Source: Sphingomonas mollis
GTDB lineage: Bacteria; Pseudomonadota; Alphaproteobacteria; Sphingomonadales; Sphingomonadaceae
Direction of reading: 5' to 3'
DNA: 64,000 nt
NCBI RefSeq assembly: GCF_016427505.1
Contig: NZ_JAELXS010000001.1
Coordinates: forward strand, 496,001-560,000
Shown here: positions 36,777 through 47,326 of the stretch, piece by piece
Numbering within the stretch: the first letter of the stretch is position 1
Layout of the letters: the number at the start of each line of letters is the position of its first letter
The notes under the pieces: generated by a model
Databases searched by the model: none
What the model saw: only the letters and a program-made list of their open reading frames with translations
Told to the model about the DNA's origin: nothing
Made by a program: the position numbers and the translations under genes

Positions 36777-37726
36777 TGAGCGATATTCAGACCCTTCACA
36801 TCGCCGTCCTGATGGGCGGCTGGTCGGCCGAACGGTCCGTCTCGCTGCAATCGGGCGCGGGCGTCGCCGACGCGCTGGAATCGCTCGGCCACCGCGTCAC
36901 CCGCATCGACATGGACCGCGACGTCGCCGCGCGCCTCGCCGACACGAAGCCCGATCTCGTCTTCAACGCGCTGCACGGCACCCCAGGCGAGGATGGCAGC
37001 GTGCAGGGCCTGATGGACCTGATGGGCGTCACCTATACGCATTCCGGCCTCGCCACCTCGGTCATCGCGATCGACAAGGTGCTGACGAAGCAGGCGCTGG
37101 TGCCGAACGGCGTGCCGATGCCCGGCGGCCGTATCGTGCAGTCCGCCGACCTGTTCGAACGCGACCCGCTGCCACGTCCCTATGTGCTGAAACCCGTCAA
37201 CGAAGGTTCGTCGGTCGGCGTCGCGATCGTGACGGCGGACGGCAATTACGGCGATCCGATCGCTCCCGACGCGACGGGTCCGTGGCAGGAATTCGAGGAA
37301 TTGCTCGCCGAGCCATACATTCGCGGTCGCGAACTGACGACGGCGGTGCTGGGCAACCGCGCGCTGGGCGTCACCGAACTGATCCCGAAGAACGGCTGGT
37401 ATGATTTCGACGCGAAATACACCGACGGCCTGACCGAGCATGTCTGTCCGGCACACATCCCCGATGACATCGCCGATGCCTGCAAGGCACTGGCGCTGGA
37501 GGCGCACCGGCTGCTCGGTTGCAAGGGCGCCAGCCGCTCCGATTTCCGCTGGGACGACGAACGCGGCGTCGATGGCCTGTTCCTGCTCGAAGTGAATACC
37601 CAGCCCGGCATGACCCCGCTCAGCCTCGTCCCCGAACAGGCGCGGCACATCGGCATGAGCTATCCGCAACTGGTGCAGGCGATCGTCGACGAGGCGATGG
37701 CCGACCGGAAGGTCATATCGGGATGA
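36776..37726 (+). CDS. ddlB: D-alanine--D-alanine ligase
   Basis: A 316-residue ATP-grasp ligase making the D-Ala-D-Ala precursor for MurF. AVLMGGWSAERSVSLQSG, NALHGTPGEDGSVQGLMDLMG, PYVLKPVNEGSSVGVAIV, DFDAKYTDG, FRWDDERGVDGLFLLEVNTQPGM. The E-x-N-T-x-P-G-M metal site is intact. Overlaps murB by 1 nt (an in-frame GTG lies one codon earlier) and ftsQ by 4 nt. Confidence 0.96.
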   Translation: MSDIQTLHIAVLMGGWSAERSVSLQSGAGVADALESLGHRVTRIDMDRDVAARLADTKPDLVFNALHGTPGEDGSVQGLMDLMGVTYTHSGLATSVIAIDKVLTKQALVPNGVPMPGGRIVQSADLFERDPLPRPYVLKPVNEGSSVGVAIVTADGNYGDPIAPDATGPWQEFEELLAEPYIRGRELTTAVLGNRALGVTELIPKNGWYDFDAKYTDGLTEHVCPAHIPDDIADACKALALEAHRLLGCKGASRSDFRWDDERGVDGLFLLEVNTQPGMTPLSLVPEQARHIGMSYPQLVQAIVDEAMADRKVISG

Positions 37727-38640
37727 GCCGGACGATCAAGCGCGGCACCCCGCCCAAGCGGCCCGCTCCCCGGCGCAAGCAGCCGGTGAAAAAGGTATCG
37801 ATGATCGACCGGATCGTCGCGCGTCTGCCCGTCAGCGAGGAGACGCTTCGTCGCGCCGTGACATGGACGATCACCGGTATCGCGGGCGTGTCGGTCGTCG
37901 TGGCGGCGACGTGGATCGGCATCCCCGGCATGATCGGCGCGGCGCTGGCGGAGACTGCCGGGCAGGCGGGGTTCCGGGTCCAGCAGATCGAGATCACCGG
38001 GCTGAAACGGATGGACCGCATGTCCGTCTATGCCGTCGCGCTCGATCAGCAGAGCCGGGCGATGCCGCTCGTCGATCTGGAATCGGTGCGGCAGAATTTG
38101 TTGCGCTATGGCTGGATCGCCGATGCGCACGTGTCACGACGGCTGCCCGATACGTTGCTGATCGATATCGTCGAACGCACGCCGGCGGCGGTGTGGCAGG
38201 ATCGCGGCGAACTGACGCTGATCGATGCGCAGGGCGTGCTGCTCGAACCGGTGCGGCCCGATGCGATCCCGGCGTTGCCGCTGGTGATCGGCCCCGGCGC
38301 CGATCGACAGGAAGCGAATTATCAGGCGCTGCTCGCCGCCGCACCCGCGCTCAAACCGCGGATCAAGGCGGCAACGTGGATCGGCAATCGCCGCTGGGAC
38401 CTGACGTTCGAAAGCGGCGAAGTGCTCGCGCTCCCCGAAGAGGGCGCACCGCGGGCGCTGGTTCGGTTTGCGGAACTGGACGGTGCGCGGCCGCTGCTGG
38501 GGCGCGGCTGGCTGCGCTTCGATATGCGCGATCCGGCGAAGCTGGTTGCACGCAAGCCCGGTATCGACCAGAATCACGCATTGGCCGATCCGTCGGATGC
38601 GGGTGGTGTAGCGGAACCGGTGGGGGTGGACGCCGGGTGA
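37723..38640 (+). CDS. ftsQ: Cell division protein FtsQ
   Basis: A 305-residue bitopic protein: basic cytoplasmic N-terminus (KRGTPPKRPAPRRKQ), membrane helix (about 48-70), a POTRA-like domain (about 85-155, VQQIEITGLKRMDRMSVYAVA...) with LRYGWIADAHVSRRLPDTLLIDIVERTP, and a FtsQ-type beta domain (LTLIDAQGVLL..., WDLTFESGEVLALP). It links FtsL/FtsB to the early divisome. Overlaps ddl by 4 nt; 22 nt before ftsA. Confidence 0.93.
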   Translation: MSRTIKRGTPPKRPAPRRKQPVKKVSMIDRIVARLPVSEETLRRAVTWTITGIAGVSVVVAATWIGIPGMIGAALAETAGQAGFRVQQIEITGLKRMDRMSVYAVALDQQSRAMPLVDLESVRQNLLRYGWIADAHVSRRLPDTLLIDIVERTPAAVWQDRGELTLIDAQGVLLEPVRPDAIPALPLVIGPGADRQEANYQALLAAAPALKPRIKAATWIGNRRWDLTFESGEVLALPEEGAPRALVRFAELDGARPLLGRGWLRFDMRDPAKLVARKPGIDQNHALADPSDAGGVAEPVGVDAG

Positions 38641-38662
38641 TGCACGTTGGGGGGACAGAGAC

Positions 38663-39928
38663 ATGGCCAAGGTAGCACCCGAGGGACTGATTACCGCGCT
38701 CGACATCGGCTCGTCCAAGGTGTCCGCGATGATCGCGACGCGCGGTGACGGCGGCGAATTGATCGTGCTCGGCACCGGCCAGCGCGAAAGCCGCGGCGTC
38801 AAGCGCGGCTACATCGCCGACATGGCCGCGACCGAGGCGGCGGTCCGCGAAGCGGTGGAGCAGGCCGAACGCATCGCTGGCCTCAATATCGAGAATGTCT
38901 GGGTCGGCTTCTCCGCCGGCGGGCTGGTGTCCGACGTCGCCGAGGTCGAATTCGAACTGGGCGGCCACCGCGTGGAGCAGGGCGATATCGACGCGCTGCT
39001 GGCCGCGGGTCGCCAGTCGATCGATCCGCAGGGCCGCATGGTGCTGCACGCACAGCCCGCGCTCTACACGCTCGATGGGCTGACCGGCGTGAAGAAGCCG
39101 CTGGGTCTCCACGCCGACCGGCTGGGCGTCCACATCCATGTCGTCGCGGCGGATGGATCGCCCGTGCGCAACCTCGACCTGTGCGTCCGTTCCGCGCATC
39201 TGGAAGTGAAGTCGATCATCGCCTCGCCCGTCGCCACCGGCCTTGCCTGCCTGAGCGAGGAGGAGCGCGAACTGGGCGTCGCCCTGGTCGAGATGGGGGC
39301 AGGGATCACCAACGTCTCGCTGTTCGCCGGCGGCATGCTGGTCGGCCTGTGCTCGCTGCCGATGGGCGCGGCGGATATCACCGACGATATCGCCTCCGCC
39401 TTCGGCACGCGCCGGCAGCAGGCGGAGCGGATGAAGTGCTTCCACGGTTCGGCCAACGCCTCGCCGCGCGACAATCACGACATGATCCCGGTCATGCCGA
39501 TCGCCGCCGAGGATGACGAGCACGCCGGCATGCAGATCACCAAGGCGCAGCTGATCGGCGTGATCCGGCAGCGGCTGGAACACCAGATGGGCGAGGTGCG
39601 AAAGGCGCTGACCCAGTTGAAGTTCGAAGGGCCGGTGGGTCGTCAGGTGGTGCTGACCGGCGGCGGTGCCGAATTGAAGGGTGTGGCCGATTACGCGCAA
39701 CAGGCGCTCGGCCGCTCGGTACGGCTCGGCCGGCCGCGTGGATTGACCGGCCTGCCGGAGGCCCATGGCGGTCCCGCCTTTGCAACACTGGCCGGCCTGG
39801 CCTTTTACGCGGCAACCGATCCGATCGATCTGCGGGCGGTGGCGCCGGCCGGGCAGACCGTGCATCGACCCAGCAAGGGCATGGGTCTGTTCCGCAAGTT
39901 GATCCAGGCGGCGCGCGCGAACTATTGA
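38663..39928 (+). CDS. ftsA: Cell division protein FtsA
   Basis: A 421-residue actin-like ATPase. GLITALDIGSSKVSAMIAT (phosphate 1), IENVWVGFSAGGLVSD, VEMGAGITNVSLF (phosphate 2), QVVLTGGGAELKGVADYAQ (adenosine), and a C-terminal amphipathic tail MGLFRKLIQAARANY expected to anchor FtsZ rings to the membrane. GGGGACAGAG precedes the ATG. 104 nt separate it from ftsZ, an unusually open junction in this cluster. Confidence 0.96.
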   Translation: MAKVAPEGLITALDIGSSKVSAMIATRGDGGELIVLGTGQRESRGVKRGYIADMAATEAAVREAVEQAERIAGLNIENVWVGFSAGGLVSDVAEVEFELGGHRVEQGDIDALLAAGRQSIDPQGRMVLHAQPALYTLDGLTGVKKPLGLHADRLGVHIHVVAADGSPVRNLDLCVRSAHLEVKSIIASPVATGLACLSEEERELGVALVEMGAGITNVSLFAGGMLVGLCSLPMGAADITDDIASAFGTRRQQAERMKCFHGSANASPRDNHDMIPVMPIAAEDDEHAGMQITKAQLIGVIRQRLEHQMGEVRKALTQLKFEGPVGRQVVLTGGGAELKGVADYAQQALGRSVRLGRPRGLTGLPEAHGGPAFATLAGLAFYAATDPIDLRAVAPAGQTVHRPSKGMGLFRKLIQAARANY

Positions 39929-40032
39929 CGACGCGCTTTTCGGCTGGCGGCGCGCGCCATGTCGGGTAAAAGAGTTCTTAAGGTCCCGGACAGGCGCATC
40001 ATGATTTCGGGTACGGCGGAGACATATTGGCG

Positions 40033-41568
40033 ATGAGCATCGAATTCCTGGCACCCGAGGTGGATGAGCTGACCCCGCGTATCGCGGTGATCGGCGTGGG
40101 CGGCGCCGGCGGCAACGCGATCGCCAACATGATGCGTGCCGATGTGCAGGGCGTCGACTTCCTGGTCACCAACACCGACGCGCAGGCGCTGAAGTCGTCC
40201 ACCGCACCGCACCGCATTCAGTTGGGCGCCAAGATCACGCAGGGGCTGGGTGCGGGCAGCCGCCCCGAAATCGGCCGCGCCGCCGCCGAGGAGACGATCG
40301 ACCAGCTCGCCAAGCTGCTCGAAGGCGCGCACATGTGCTTCATCGCCGCCGGCATGGGCGGCGGCACGGGCACCGGTGCCGCGCCGGTGATCGCCAAGGC
40401 GGCCCGCGACATGGGTATCCTGACCGTCGGCGTCGTCACCAAGCCGTTCGCGTTCGAGGGCAATCGCCGCGCCAAGTCCGCCGAGGGCGGGATCGAGGAG
40501 CTGCAGAAGTACGTCGATACGCTGATCGTCATCCCCAACCAGAACCTGTTCCTGATCGCCAACGCCAACACGACGTTCAAGGAAGCGTTCGAGATGGCCG
40601 ACGAGGTCCTGCAACAGGGCGTTCGCGGCATCACCGACCTGATGGTCATGCCCGGCCTCATCAACCTCGACTTCGCCGACGTCCGCTCGGTGATGCAGGA
40701 GATGGGCAAGGCGATGATGGGCACCGGCGAGGCGTCCGGCGACAACCGCGCGCTGGAAGCCGCGCAGAAGGCGATCGCCAATCCGCTGCTCGACGGCGTG
40801 TCGATGCAGGGGGCCAAGGGTGTCATCATCTCGATCACCGGCGGCGACGACATGCGCCTGCTCGAAGTCGACGAAGCCGCCAACCACATTCGCGATCTGG
40901 TCGATCCCGATGCCAACATCATCTGGGGTTCGGCGTTCAATCCCGATCTGGAAGGCAAGATTCGCGTGTCCGTGGTCGCCACCGGTATAGAGGCGATCGA
41001 GCGGCCGATGGCCCCCGCCGCCCCGGCCGGCACGTCGACCAGCTTCAGCTTCGGTGGCCCGCGCCGTTCGGACGAAACGCCGTCCTTCCGTCCCAGCACC
41101 GAACCTGCCGCCGCTCTGCCGACGCCCGCACCCGCGCCGACGCCGGCCGCACCGCCCGCCGCCGCTGCCGCACCAGCCGACTCGGCGAGTGATGGCGACG
41201 AACTGGTCCTGGGTGCCGACACGATCGTGACGCCGCCGGCGCCGCCGCCCGCCGCACCCGTGGTTCCCCGCTATGCCGACGCCGTGCCGGTTCCAGCGCC
41301 GACCCCCGCGCCGGCGACGGCCGCCGCGCCGACGCTGGGCGTGCCGATGCCGGCCGCCGACGAGGGCGGCACACGCCGCCGCTGGATCGCACCGGGCAAC
41401 GATGTGCCGGCTGCCGCCGAACCGGCCGCTGTCCCGCGCGTGAAGCTGGGCGGTACGCTGTTCGAGCGGATGTCCAACGCGGCGCGCGGTGCGGCACGTG
41501 AGGATGACGACAAGCCGGCCGAGCCGCTCGATATCCCACGTTTCCTGCACCGCCAGAACAATCAGTAA
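40033..41568 (+). CDS. ftsZ: Cell division protein FtsZ
   Basis: A 511-residue tubulin-like GTPase. Globular domain with [28 protein letters not shown] (tubulin signature), NQNLFLIAN and [10 protein letters not shown] long Pro/Ala/Thr linker (about 330-480) follows and the protein ends with the conserved C-terminal peptide [13 protein letters not shown], which binds FtsA and other partners. ATG at 40033 is used; a TTG two codons upstream (40027) is close to GGAGA. A perfect hairpin lies 18 nt after the stop. Confidence 0.97.
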   Translation: MSIEFLAPEVDELTPRIAVIGVGGAGGNAIANMMRADVQGVDFLVTNTDAQALKSSTAPHRIQLGAKITQGLGAGSRPEIGRAAAEETIDQLAKLLEGAHMCFIAAGMGGGTGTGAAPVIAKAARDMGILTVGVVTKPFAFEGNRRAKSAEGGIEELQKYVDTLIVIPNQNLFLIANANTTFKEAFEMADEVLQQGVRGITDLMVMPGLINLDFADVRSVMQEMGKAMMGTGEASGDNRALEAAQKAIANPLLDGVSMQGAKGVIISITGGDDMRLLEVDEAANHIRDLVDPDANIIWGSAFNPDLEGKIRVSVVATGIEAIERPMAPAAPAGTSTSFSFGGPRRSDETPSFRPSTEPAAALPTPAPAPTPAAPPAAAAAPADSASDGDELVLGADTIVTPPAPPPAAPVVPRYADAVPVPAPTPAPATAAAPTLGVPMPAADEGGTRRRWIAPGNDVPAAAEPAAVPRVKLGGTLFERMSNAARGAAREDDDKPAEPLDIPRFLHRQNNQ

Positions 41569-41586
41569 CGGTTCCATCGCCGGAAT

Positions 41587-41629
41587 CGACAAGCCCCACG
41601 CCGAACACCGATCGGCGTGGGGCTTGTCG
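41587..41629 (+). terminator. Hairpin after ftsZ (likely dcw terminator)
   Basis: Perfect 18-bp inverted repeat, arms 41587-41604 and 41612-41629, with a 7-nt loop; very GC-rich. There is no clear T-run after the plus-strand arm, so termination by this hairpin alone is inferred from position at the end of the dcw cluster. Confidence 0.55.
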
Positions 41630-41752
41630 ATGGCGATCGATCCGTCCGTCGTCGCGTAACGTCATTCGCCGCCCGCACCCCCCGCTTCGTCGCGGGGCCG
41701 GATGCCGGACATTGCCGGTTCAGCTCCGTTCGGCTGTAGCGATCGAGGTCTC

Positions 41753-43849
41753 ATGAAACTGCCGATCTCCTCCGCCCTTGCCGTCATCCTGGCGATGGCC
41801 GCCGCCGCCCCGCCGCTACTTGCGCAGGAAGTGGTCCAGCCGCTCGGCCTGACCGACGCTGACCTGCTCGCCACCCAGATGCGTCAGATCGCCGCCAATC
41901 CGCGCGATGTAGATGCGCTGGCGCAGGCGGGCGAACTGTCGATCAAGCTGGGCGATCTCAGCGCCGCCGCGTCGTTGTTCGCCCGTGCCGACAAGATCGA
42001 TCCCCGCAACGCGCGGGTGAAGGCCGGCATGGGGTCTATTCTTGTCCGGTCGGAACGGCCGGGCGAAGCGCTGCGCTTCTTCGATCAGGCGGAGAAAGCT
42101 GGCCTGTCGCCCAGCCGCTTCGCCGCTGATCGTGGCCTAGCCTATGATCTGATCGGCCAGCAGGACCGGGCGCAGCGCGATTATCGCATCGCGCTGGCCA
42201 ATGGCAGCGATGACGAGACGGTCCGCCGCTATGCGCTGTCGCTGGGCATTTCCGGTCGACAGGCGCAAGCGCTGCAACAGCTCGATCCGCTGGTCCGGAA
42301 ACAGGATCGCGCCGGCTGGCGGGCACAGGCTTTCGTGCTGGCCATGAACGGCGACACTGCCGCCGCCGCCAAGATCGCCACGACGATGATGCCGGCCGGC
42401 ATGGCGCAGGGCCTGACCGCCTTTTTCCAGCGGCTGCCGACGCTCTCGCCGATCGACCGCGCCTTCGCGGTGCATTTCGGTGAAATCTATCCCACCCCCG
42501 AGCGCCTGGCGGACGCGAAGCTGATCCCCGCGCTGCCGGCGTTCGTCCCCGATACCGTCGCGCCGCCGGTACAGGTGGCCGCGGTGACACCCGTGGTCGA
42601 TCGCCGTCGGGATACCCGGTCGCGCGACACGCGCAGCACCCGACCCGCCGCCACGGCTGCCCCGGTCGTTACCGCGCAACCGGCGACGAACGTCACGCAG
42701 GTGGCGGCAGCGCCGGTAACGGTCGCGCCGGTCGTCGCCACTCCCACTCCAGTCCCCGCGACACCGGCCATCGTCATGGCCGCCCCGCGCGCCGTCGTGC
42801 AGCCGGTGCCGCAACAACCCGTGTCACGCCCCGTCGAGGTCGCCGCCGCGACGACGGTCACTCCTCGTACCGTCGATCGCGTCGCCCCCGTCCAGTCCAG
42901 CGCGGCAACCCAGCGCGCCGATTCGGTGCTCGCGCGGATCGTCGCCAGCCTGTCGATCCCCGCGTCCGAACTCGGCGTCGTCGAACCCCCGCGCGCCGTG
43001 ACCAATGTGGCCGCGGCACCCACCTCCGACGCGGGTCGCCGCGTCGTCGCCGAGGCATCGGCCAAGGAGGCGCGTGATACGCAGGTCCGCCGCGTCGTCG
43101 CCGCCAAACTGACCGGCGATGCCAAGGCCGACGACGTCACACCAACCCGCGCTGGCCGTCGACCGGTCGTGGCCGAAGTGGAGCCCGTCCCGAAGACCGC
43201 CGCCGGCCGCCGTGCCGCCGCCCGCAAGGCTGCCGCTGCCGCCAGGGAAGAGGCCGCGCTCGCGGCCGTCGCCGACGTCGAAGCGGAGCCGAAGACCGCC
43301 GCCGGTCGCCGCGCCGCCGCGCGCAAGGCTGCCGCTGCCGCCAGGGAAGAGACGGTACTGGAAACGGCGGACGCCGAACCCGTGCCCAAGACGGCTGCCG
43401 GTCGCCGTGCCGCTGCCCGCAAGGCTGCCGCGGCGGCAAAGGAAGAAGCGGCGGCGCAGACGCCCGCCGAACGCCGCGCCGCCGCTCGCGTCGCGCTGGC
43501 CGAAAAGAAAAAGACCGCCGAGACCAAGGTGCTGGCCGATAAAGCTGCGGCCGAGAAGAAGGCCGCCCGCGCCAATCCCGCCCGCGTCTGGGTGCAGGTG
43601 GCCAGCGGTGCGAACGAAGGCGATCTCGCCAAGGCATGGACCGGTGCCAAGGCAAAGGCGCCGGCGGTGCTGGGCACGCGCGGTGGCTATACGCTGCCGT
43701 TCCGCGCCACCAATCGCGTCCTGACCGGTCCGTTCAAGACCGATGCCGAGGCCCGCGCCTTCGTCAATCAGCTCGCGAAAAAGGGCGTGGCGGGCTTCCC
43801 CGTCACGACCGAGGCGGGTCAGCAGGTCGCCCGTCTGCCGGGCAAGTGA
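41753..43849 (+). CDS. Secreted TPR/SPOR-domain protein with Ala/Arg repeats
   Basis: A 698-residue protein with an N-terminal signal peptide ([25 protein letters not shown]). TPR-like repeats follow (about 40-150, [22 protein letters not shown]...), then a long Pro/Val/Thr region (300-440), then three near-identical units beginning [18 protein letters not shown] (about 480-580, DNA copies at 43190, 43289 and 43385, spaced 99 and 96 nt). The C-terminal ~75 residues ([19 protein letters not shown]...[19 protein letters not shown]) are a SPOR domain that binds denuded glycan strands at the septum. The repeats are lysine/arginine-rich and probably disordered. Confidence 0.82.
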   Translation: MKLPISSALAVILAMAAAAPPLLAQEVVQPLGLTDADLLATQMRQIAANPRDVDALAQAGELSIKLGDLSAAASLFARADKIDPRNARVKAGMGSILVRSERPGEALRFFDQAEKAGLSPSRFAADRGLAYDLIGQQDRAQRDYRIALANGSDDETVRRYALSLGISGRQAQALQQLDPLVRKQDRAGWRAQAFVLAMNGDTAAAAKIATTMMPAGMAQGLTAFFQRLPTLSPIDRAFAVHFGEIYPTPERLADAKLIPALPAFVPDTVAPPVQVAAVTPVVDRRRDTRSRDTRSTRPAATAAPVVTAQPATNVTQVAAAPVTVAPVVATPTPVPATPAIVMAAPRAVVQPVPQQPVSRPVEVAAATTVTPRTVDRVAPVQSSAATQRADSVLARIVASLSIPASELGVVEPPRAVTNVAAAPTSDAGRRVVAEASAKEARDTQVRRVVAAKLTGDAKADDVTPTRAGRRPVVAEVEPVPKTAAGRRAAARKAAAAAREEAALAAVADVEAEPKTAAGRRAAARKAAAAAREETVLETADAEPVPKTAAGRRAAARKAAAAAKEEAAAQTPAERRAAARVALAEKKKTAETKVLADKAAAEKKAARANPARVWVQVASGANEGDLAKAWTGAKAKAPAVLGTRGGYTLPFRATNRVLTGPFKTDAEARAFVNQLAKKGVAGFPVTTEAGQQVARLPGK

Positions 43850-43863
43850 CGACGACGCCCGCC

Positions 43864-45030
43864 ATGATCGTCCGCGCGCCCTACGCCGCAGACCCGGCAT
43901 TCAGTCGCGGCCGATTGCACGCCGAGGAGGGGGACGGCGTGCGTGGTCCCCGCGACGCGTTCCAGCGCGATCGCGACCGGGTGATCCACTCGATCAGTTT
44001 CCGCCGTCTGCGCCACAAGACGCAGGTGTTCATGGCACCCGATGGCGACCATTTCCGCGTCCGGCTGACGCATAGCATCGAGGTCGCGCAGATCGGTCGC
44101 GCCATCGCTCGTGCGCTCGGCCTGAACGAGGACCTGACCGAGGCCCTGTGCCTCGCGCACGATATCGGCCATCCGCCGTTCGGCCATGCCGGCGAGGATG
44201 CGTTGAAGGCGGCGATGGCCACCGCGGGCGGCTTCGACCATAATGGCCATACGCTGCGCACCCTGACCGAGATCGAGCGGCCCTATCCATTATGGAACGG
44301 TCTGAACCTCAGCTGGGAGACGCTGGAGGGGCTGGCCAAGCATAACGGCCCGGTTCGCCACCCCGGCTGGGCACTGGTGGCGGCGGATACGGCGTTCCCG
44401 CTCGATCTGGCGGGCTGGTCCTCGCTGGAGGCACAGGTGGCGGCGATCGCCGACGACATCGCCTATGACAATCACGACATCGACGATGGCTTGCGCGCCG
44501 GCCTGCTGACGCTCGACCAGTTGATGGCGCAGCCGCTGGTAGCGCGGACCTGGGTCGCGGTCCGCGCGCGCTTTCCGACCGTCGATGAAACCCGGCTGGC
44601 CCGCGAGCTGATCCGCAGCCAGATAGGCGAGATGGTGACCGACCTGATTGCCGAAACGCAACGGCGGATCGCCGACAGCGGCGTGACGAGTGCCGATGAT
44701 GTGCGGCAGGCGGGCAGGGCGCTGGTCGGCTTCTCCGATGCGCTCCGGATCGAGGAGCGTGACCTGAAGCGCTTCATGTACGCCAATCTCTATCACCACC
44801 CTCGCCAGCTGGAGGCGGCCGAGGCGGCGCATCGCATCGTCACCGGGTTGTTCGCCGTCTATGCCACGCAGGCCGACACCATTCCGATCGAATGGCGCGA
44901 TCGCTTGCCCGATCAGGAGCCAGCGCGCAGCCGTCATATCGCGGATTTCGTCGCCGGCATGACTGATCGCTACGCCATCGCCCGCTATCGTGAACTGATC
45001 GGACCGATCGACCTGCCCGAAGGCTTCTGA
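43864..45030 (+). CDS. dgt: Deoxyguanosinetriphosphate triphosphohydrolase-like HD protein
   Basis: A 388-residue HD-domain phosphohydrolase. Metal ligands are in [20 protein letters not shown] (His), [15 protein letters not shown] (HD) and [14 protein letters not shown]; these match dNTP triphosphohydrolases of the non-E. coli type. It removes triphosphate from dNTPs to balance pools. A GTG at 43846 that overlaps the upstream stop is an alternative start six codons earlier. It ends at a two-directional terminator hairpin. Confidence 0.92.
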   Translation: MIVRAPYAADPAFSRGRLHAEEGDGVRGPRDAFQRDRDRVIHSISFRRLRHKTQVFMAPDGDHFRVRLTHSIEVAQIGRAIARALGLNEDLTEALCLAHDIGHPPFGHAGEDALKAAMATAGGFDHNGHTLRTLTEIERPYPLWNGLNLSWETLEGLAKHNGPVRHPGWALVAADTAFPLDLAGWSSLEAQVAAIADDIAYDNHDIDDGLRAGLLTLDQLMAQPLVARTWVAVRARFPTVDETRLARELIRSQIGEMVTDLIAETQRRIADSGVTSADDVRQAGRALVGFSDALRIEERDLKRFMYANLYHHPRQLEAAEAAHRIVTGLFAVYATQADTIPIEWRDRLPDQEPARSRHIADFVAGMTDRYAIARYRELIGPIDLPEGF

Positions 45031-45057
45031 CCGCCTCCCTCCGGCGTGGGCCAGATA

Positions 45058-45100
45058 CGAAAAGGGCCTCCCCGGCACGATGCCGGGAAGGCCCTTTTCG
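45058..45100. terminator. Bidirectional terminator between dgt and convergent small gene
   Basis: Stem arms 45058-45077 and 45081-45100 (20 bp with one mismatch/G-T pair), loop CGA. Each arm has a run of A/T at its outer end (AAAA and TTTT), so it can terminate transcription from both sides. Confidence 0.8.
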
Positions 45101-45116
45101 TCAGGATGTCGAACGC

Positions 45117-45410
45117 TTAGCGGCCGGTGGCAGCCATGCCGCCGGCAGCGCCGCGAGCTTCCGCCGTGCGGAATGCGACGTTGGTGTTGCCCGACGTGCC
45201 GGTGACGCGGCCGTCCTTCACCACCAGATGAAACGGTGCGTTGCCCGGCAGGCGGTGACCGCTGATGACCTTGCGGCCATGGTCGTCGGATGTCTTGTAC
45301 ACGTAGGTGTAACCCTCGTGCTGGAAGCTCTGCTCGCCCTCGGCGGCCGACACCGGCGTGGCGGCGGTGAAGATGATGGCGGAAGCGGTCAGGAAAATAG
45401 CAGTACGCAT
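45117..45410 (-). CDS. Small secreted protein, unknown function
   Basis: A 97-residue protein with a signal peptide (RTAIFLTASAIIFTAATPVSA, cleavage near residue 24). The mature part is charged and aromatic-rich (QSFQHEGYTYVYKTSDDHGRKVISGHRL) with Thr/Gly/Asn later, no Cys. I do not recognise the family. A longer frame extends to 45590 but lacks coding features; the ATG at 45410 has GAGGA upstream. Faces dgt across a shared terminator. Confidence 0.65.
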   Translation of the reverse strand: MRTAIFLTASAIIFTAATPVSAAEGEQSFQHEGYTYVYKTSDDHGRKVISGHRLPGNAPFHLVVKDGRVTGTSGNTNVAFRTAEARGAAGGMAATGR

Positions 45411-45601
45411 GATCGTGTTCCTCGCTGGAAGGGCGTGGCGCCCGATCAGGTCCTCTTTATGTCGTTGGACACACAAATATTGCGGTGCAGCATGGCTGAC
45501 AATTGCAAAGGTCCGGGATCGCGATTGCACAGGATGCATCCGCATTTGAGCCGCGTCGCCTTTACCGCTAGATGCCCCGCTTTCGATCATCCGGAACAGC
45601 C

Positions 45602-47326
45602 ATGACGCTTTATACCCGCTTCGCCGCGCATATCGATGCGGCGCTCGACACGTTGACGACGGCGGGCGTGCTGCCGGCCGGCCTGGACCGCCGCAACGTG
45701 ACGGTGGAACCGCCGCGCGACGCCAGCCATGGCGATCTGGCGACGAACGCCGCGATGGTGCTGGCCAAGCCCGCCGGCGTGAAGCCGCGCGATCTGGCGG
45801 AGCGACTGGCCGCCGAACTGACGAAGCTGGACGATGTCGCCCGCGTCGATGTGGCCGGTCCCGGATTCATCAACATGATGCTGACCGACGACAGCTGGCG
45901 TGCCGAACTCGCCACCGTCCATGCCGCCGGCGCCGATTATGGCCGCTCGACGACGGGTGAGGGCATCACCGTCAACATCGAATATGTGTCGGCCAACCCG
46001 ACCGGGCCGATGCACATGGGCCATTGCCGCGGCGCGGTGGTCGGCGACGCACTCGCCAACCTGCTCGAATTCGCCGGCAACAAGGTGATCCGCGAATATT
46101 ACGTCAACGACGCCGGCGGTCAGGTCGACGTCCTCGGCCGCTCGGCGCATGTCCGCTATCGCGAGGCGCTGGGCGAGACCGTGACGATCCCTGAGGGGCT
46201 GTACCCCGGCGACTATCTGGTGCCGGTGGGTCAGGCGCTGGCGGCCGAATACGGCGATCGCTACGTCACCGCGCCCGAAGCTGAATGGCTGCCCCTGTTC
46301 CGCACGCGGGCAGTGGCGGCGATGCTCGTCCTCATCCGCGACGATCTCGCCCTGCTCGGCATCCACCACGACCTGTTCTCGTCCGAGGCCGAGTTGCAGG
46401 CGGCCGGCAAGCCCCAGGCGGCCGAGGCGGAACTGCGCGCCCGCGATCTGGTCTATGACGGCGTGCTGGAAGAGCCCAAGGGCGAAACGCCCGACGATTG
46501 GGAGCCGGTCGAGCTCCCCTTGTTCCGCTCGACGCAATATGGCGACGATCAGGATCGTCCGATCAGGAAGTCGAACGGCCAGTGGACCTATTTCGGCGCC
46601 GACCTCGCCTATCACTATCAAAAGGCGCAGGGCGCCGATCAGCTGATCGATATCTGGGGCGCCGACCATGCCGGCACCGTCAAGCGGATCGTCGCGGCCG
46701 TCGCGGCGCTGACCGGCGGCAAGACGCGCTTCGACGTGAAGCTGATCCAGATGGTTCGCCTGCTCCGCGCCGGCGAGCCGGTGAAGATGTCGAAGCGGTC
46801 GGGCAATTTCGTGACGCTCGCCGATGTCGTCCGCGAGGTCGGGCGCGACGTCGTCCGCTTCACCATGCTGACGCGCCGCGCCGACGCGCAGATGGATTTC
46901 GATTTCGCCAAGGTGGTCGAGGCATCCAAGGACAATCCCGTCTTCTACGTCCAGTATGCGCATGCCCGCATCGCCTCGCTCCACCGCCGCGCCGCAGAGG
47001 CGGGGATCGCGGCGGGCGAGGCCGACCTGTCCCGCCTCGGGACGGAGGAACTGGGGCTGGTCAAGCTGCTCGCCCAGTTCCCGCGCATGGTCGAAACCGC
47101 CGCATCGACGCGCGAACCGCATCGGATCGCTTTCTATCTCTATGACCTGGCCGGCGCCTTTCACGCGCTGTGGAACGTCGGCAACGATCGCCCCGATCGT
47201 CGCTTTCTGGTGGTCGAGGATGCGGATGCCACGCGGGCACGGCTTTTCTTGGCGGCCGGCGTAGGGCAGATTATCCGCAACGGTCTGGCGATCATGGGCG
47301 TCGAAGCCGTTTCGGAGATGAATTGA
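45602..47326 (+). CDS. argS: Arginine--tRNA ligase
   Basis: A 574-residue class I aminoacyl-tRNA synthetase. HIGH motif as ANPTGPMHMGHCRGA, KMSKS as VKMSKRSGNFV, and WGADHAGTVKRI plus the C-terminal anticodon domain with YDLAGAFHALWN. Attaches arginine to tRNA-Arg. ATG at 45602 follows GGA at 45595 by a short gap; the frame from 45572 is not convincing. TGA and the next ATG share one base. Confidence 0.97.
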   Translation: MTLYTRFAAHIDAALDTLTTAGVLPAGLDRRNVTVEPPRDASHGDLATNAAMVLAKPAGVKPRDLAERLAAELTKLDDVARVDVAGPGFINMMLTDDSWRAELATVHAAGADYGRSTTGEGITVNIEYVSANPTGPMHMGHCRGAVVGDALANLLEFAGNKVIREYYVNDAGGQVDVLGRSAHVRYREALGETVTIPEGLYPGDYLVPVGQALAAEYGDRYVTAPEAEWLPLFRTRAVAAMLVLIRDDLALLGIHHDLFSSEAELQAAGKPQAAEAELRARDLVYDGVLEEPKGETPDDWEPVELPLFRSTQYGDDQDRPIRKSNGQWTYFGADLAYHYQKAQGADQLIDIWGADHAGTVKRIVAAVAALTGGKTRFDVKLIQMVRLLRAGEPVKMSKRSGNFVTLADVVREVGRDVVRFTMLTRRADAQMDFDFAKVVEASKDNPVFYVQYAHARIASLHRRAAEAGIAAGEADLSRLGTEELGLVKLLAQFPRMVETAASTREPHRIAFYLYDLAGAFHALWNVGNDRPDRRFLVVEDADATRARLFLAAGVGQIIRNGLAIMGVEAVSEMN

